From: Betaproteobacteria bacterium
GTDB taxonomy: Bacteria; Pseudomonadota; Gammaproteobacteria; Burkholderiales; SG8-39
Direction of reading: 5' to 3'
NCBI GenBank assembly: GCA_019245555.1
Contig: JAFARH010000346.1
Span: 1 to 6,904, forward strand
Length of the DNA stretch: 6,904 bases
The notes under the pieces are model-generated. The model was not told the DNA's origin and ran no database searches. It saw only the letters and a list, made by a program, of their open reading frames with translations. The translations under genes and the position numbers were made by a program. Below are positions 6,904-6,904 of this stretch, piece by piece (the stretch's first letter is position 1; each line of letters starts with the position of its first letter).

Positions 6904-6904
6904 G

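Overview
This 6.9 kb window is GC-rich and almost completely coding. The largest gap between confident genes is 10 bp, and there are no tRNAs, rRNAs, insertion sequences or CRISPR arrays. The proteins point to a proteobacterium, most likely a betaproteobacterium or close relative: a Cca that reads very close to the E. coli enzyme through its catalytic half, a YfcG-type glutathione transferase, a MidA/NDUFAF7-type methyltransferase, and a multi-pass membrane C13 (legumain/caspase-like) peptidase of a type I associate with Beta- and Gammaproteobacteria. This assignment comes from recognising the families, not from a search.

Layout. (1) Plus strand, 3-3713, is a tight unit: the C-terminal three quarters of a SAM-dependent methyltransferase (MidA family), then after 10 bp a small exported cytochrome with two CXXCH haem sites, then a membrane-bound hybrid sensor histidine kinase whose ATG overlaps the cytochrome stop (ATGA). 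(2) Minus strand, 3710-4336: a YfcG-like glutathione transferase, whose stop codon overlaps that of the kinase within a CTAG and whose start codon overlaps that of the next gene within a CATG. (3) Plus strand, 4335-4529: a 64-residue DUF2905 membrane protein. (4) Minus strand, 4494-6903: reading from the right edge, the last 12 codons of an unidentified gene, then cca (GTG start, GTGA overlap), then the membrane C13 peptidase (ATGA overlap). The peptidase runs 36 bp into the tail of the DUF2905 gene.

How the genes may work together. The cytochrome and hybrid kinase are almost certainly cotranscribed and translationally coupled, which suggests (inference only) a redox or respiration-linked signalling pair. 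No response regulator with an output domain is visible, so the downstream partner lies elsewhere. The cca-peptidase pair is also translationally coupled, but no biochemical link is evident. The most notable points are the internally duplicated dihaem cytochrome coupled to the sensor kinase, a Cca that lacks the HD phosphohydrolase segment and has Glu at the first catalytic carboxylate, the coupling of cca to a caspase-fold membrane peptidase, and a GST gene bounded at both ends by palindromic overlapping start or stop codons. I see no clearly new mobile or defence system here.
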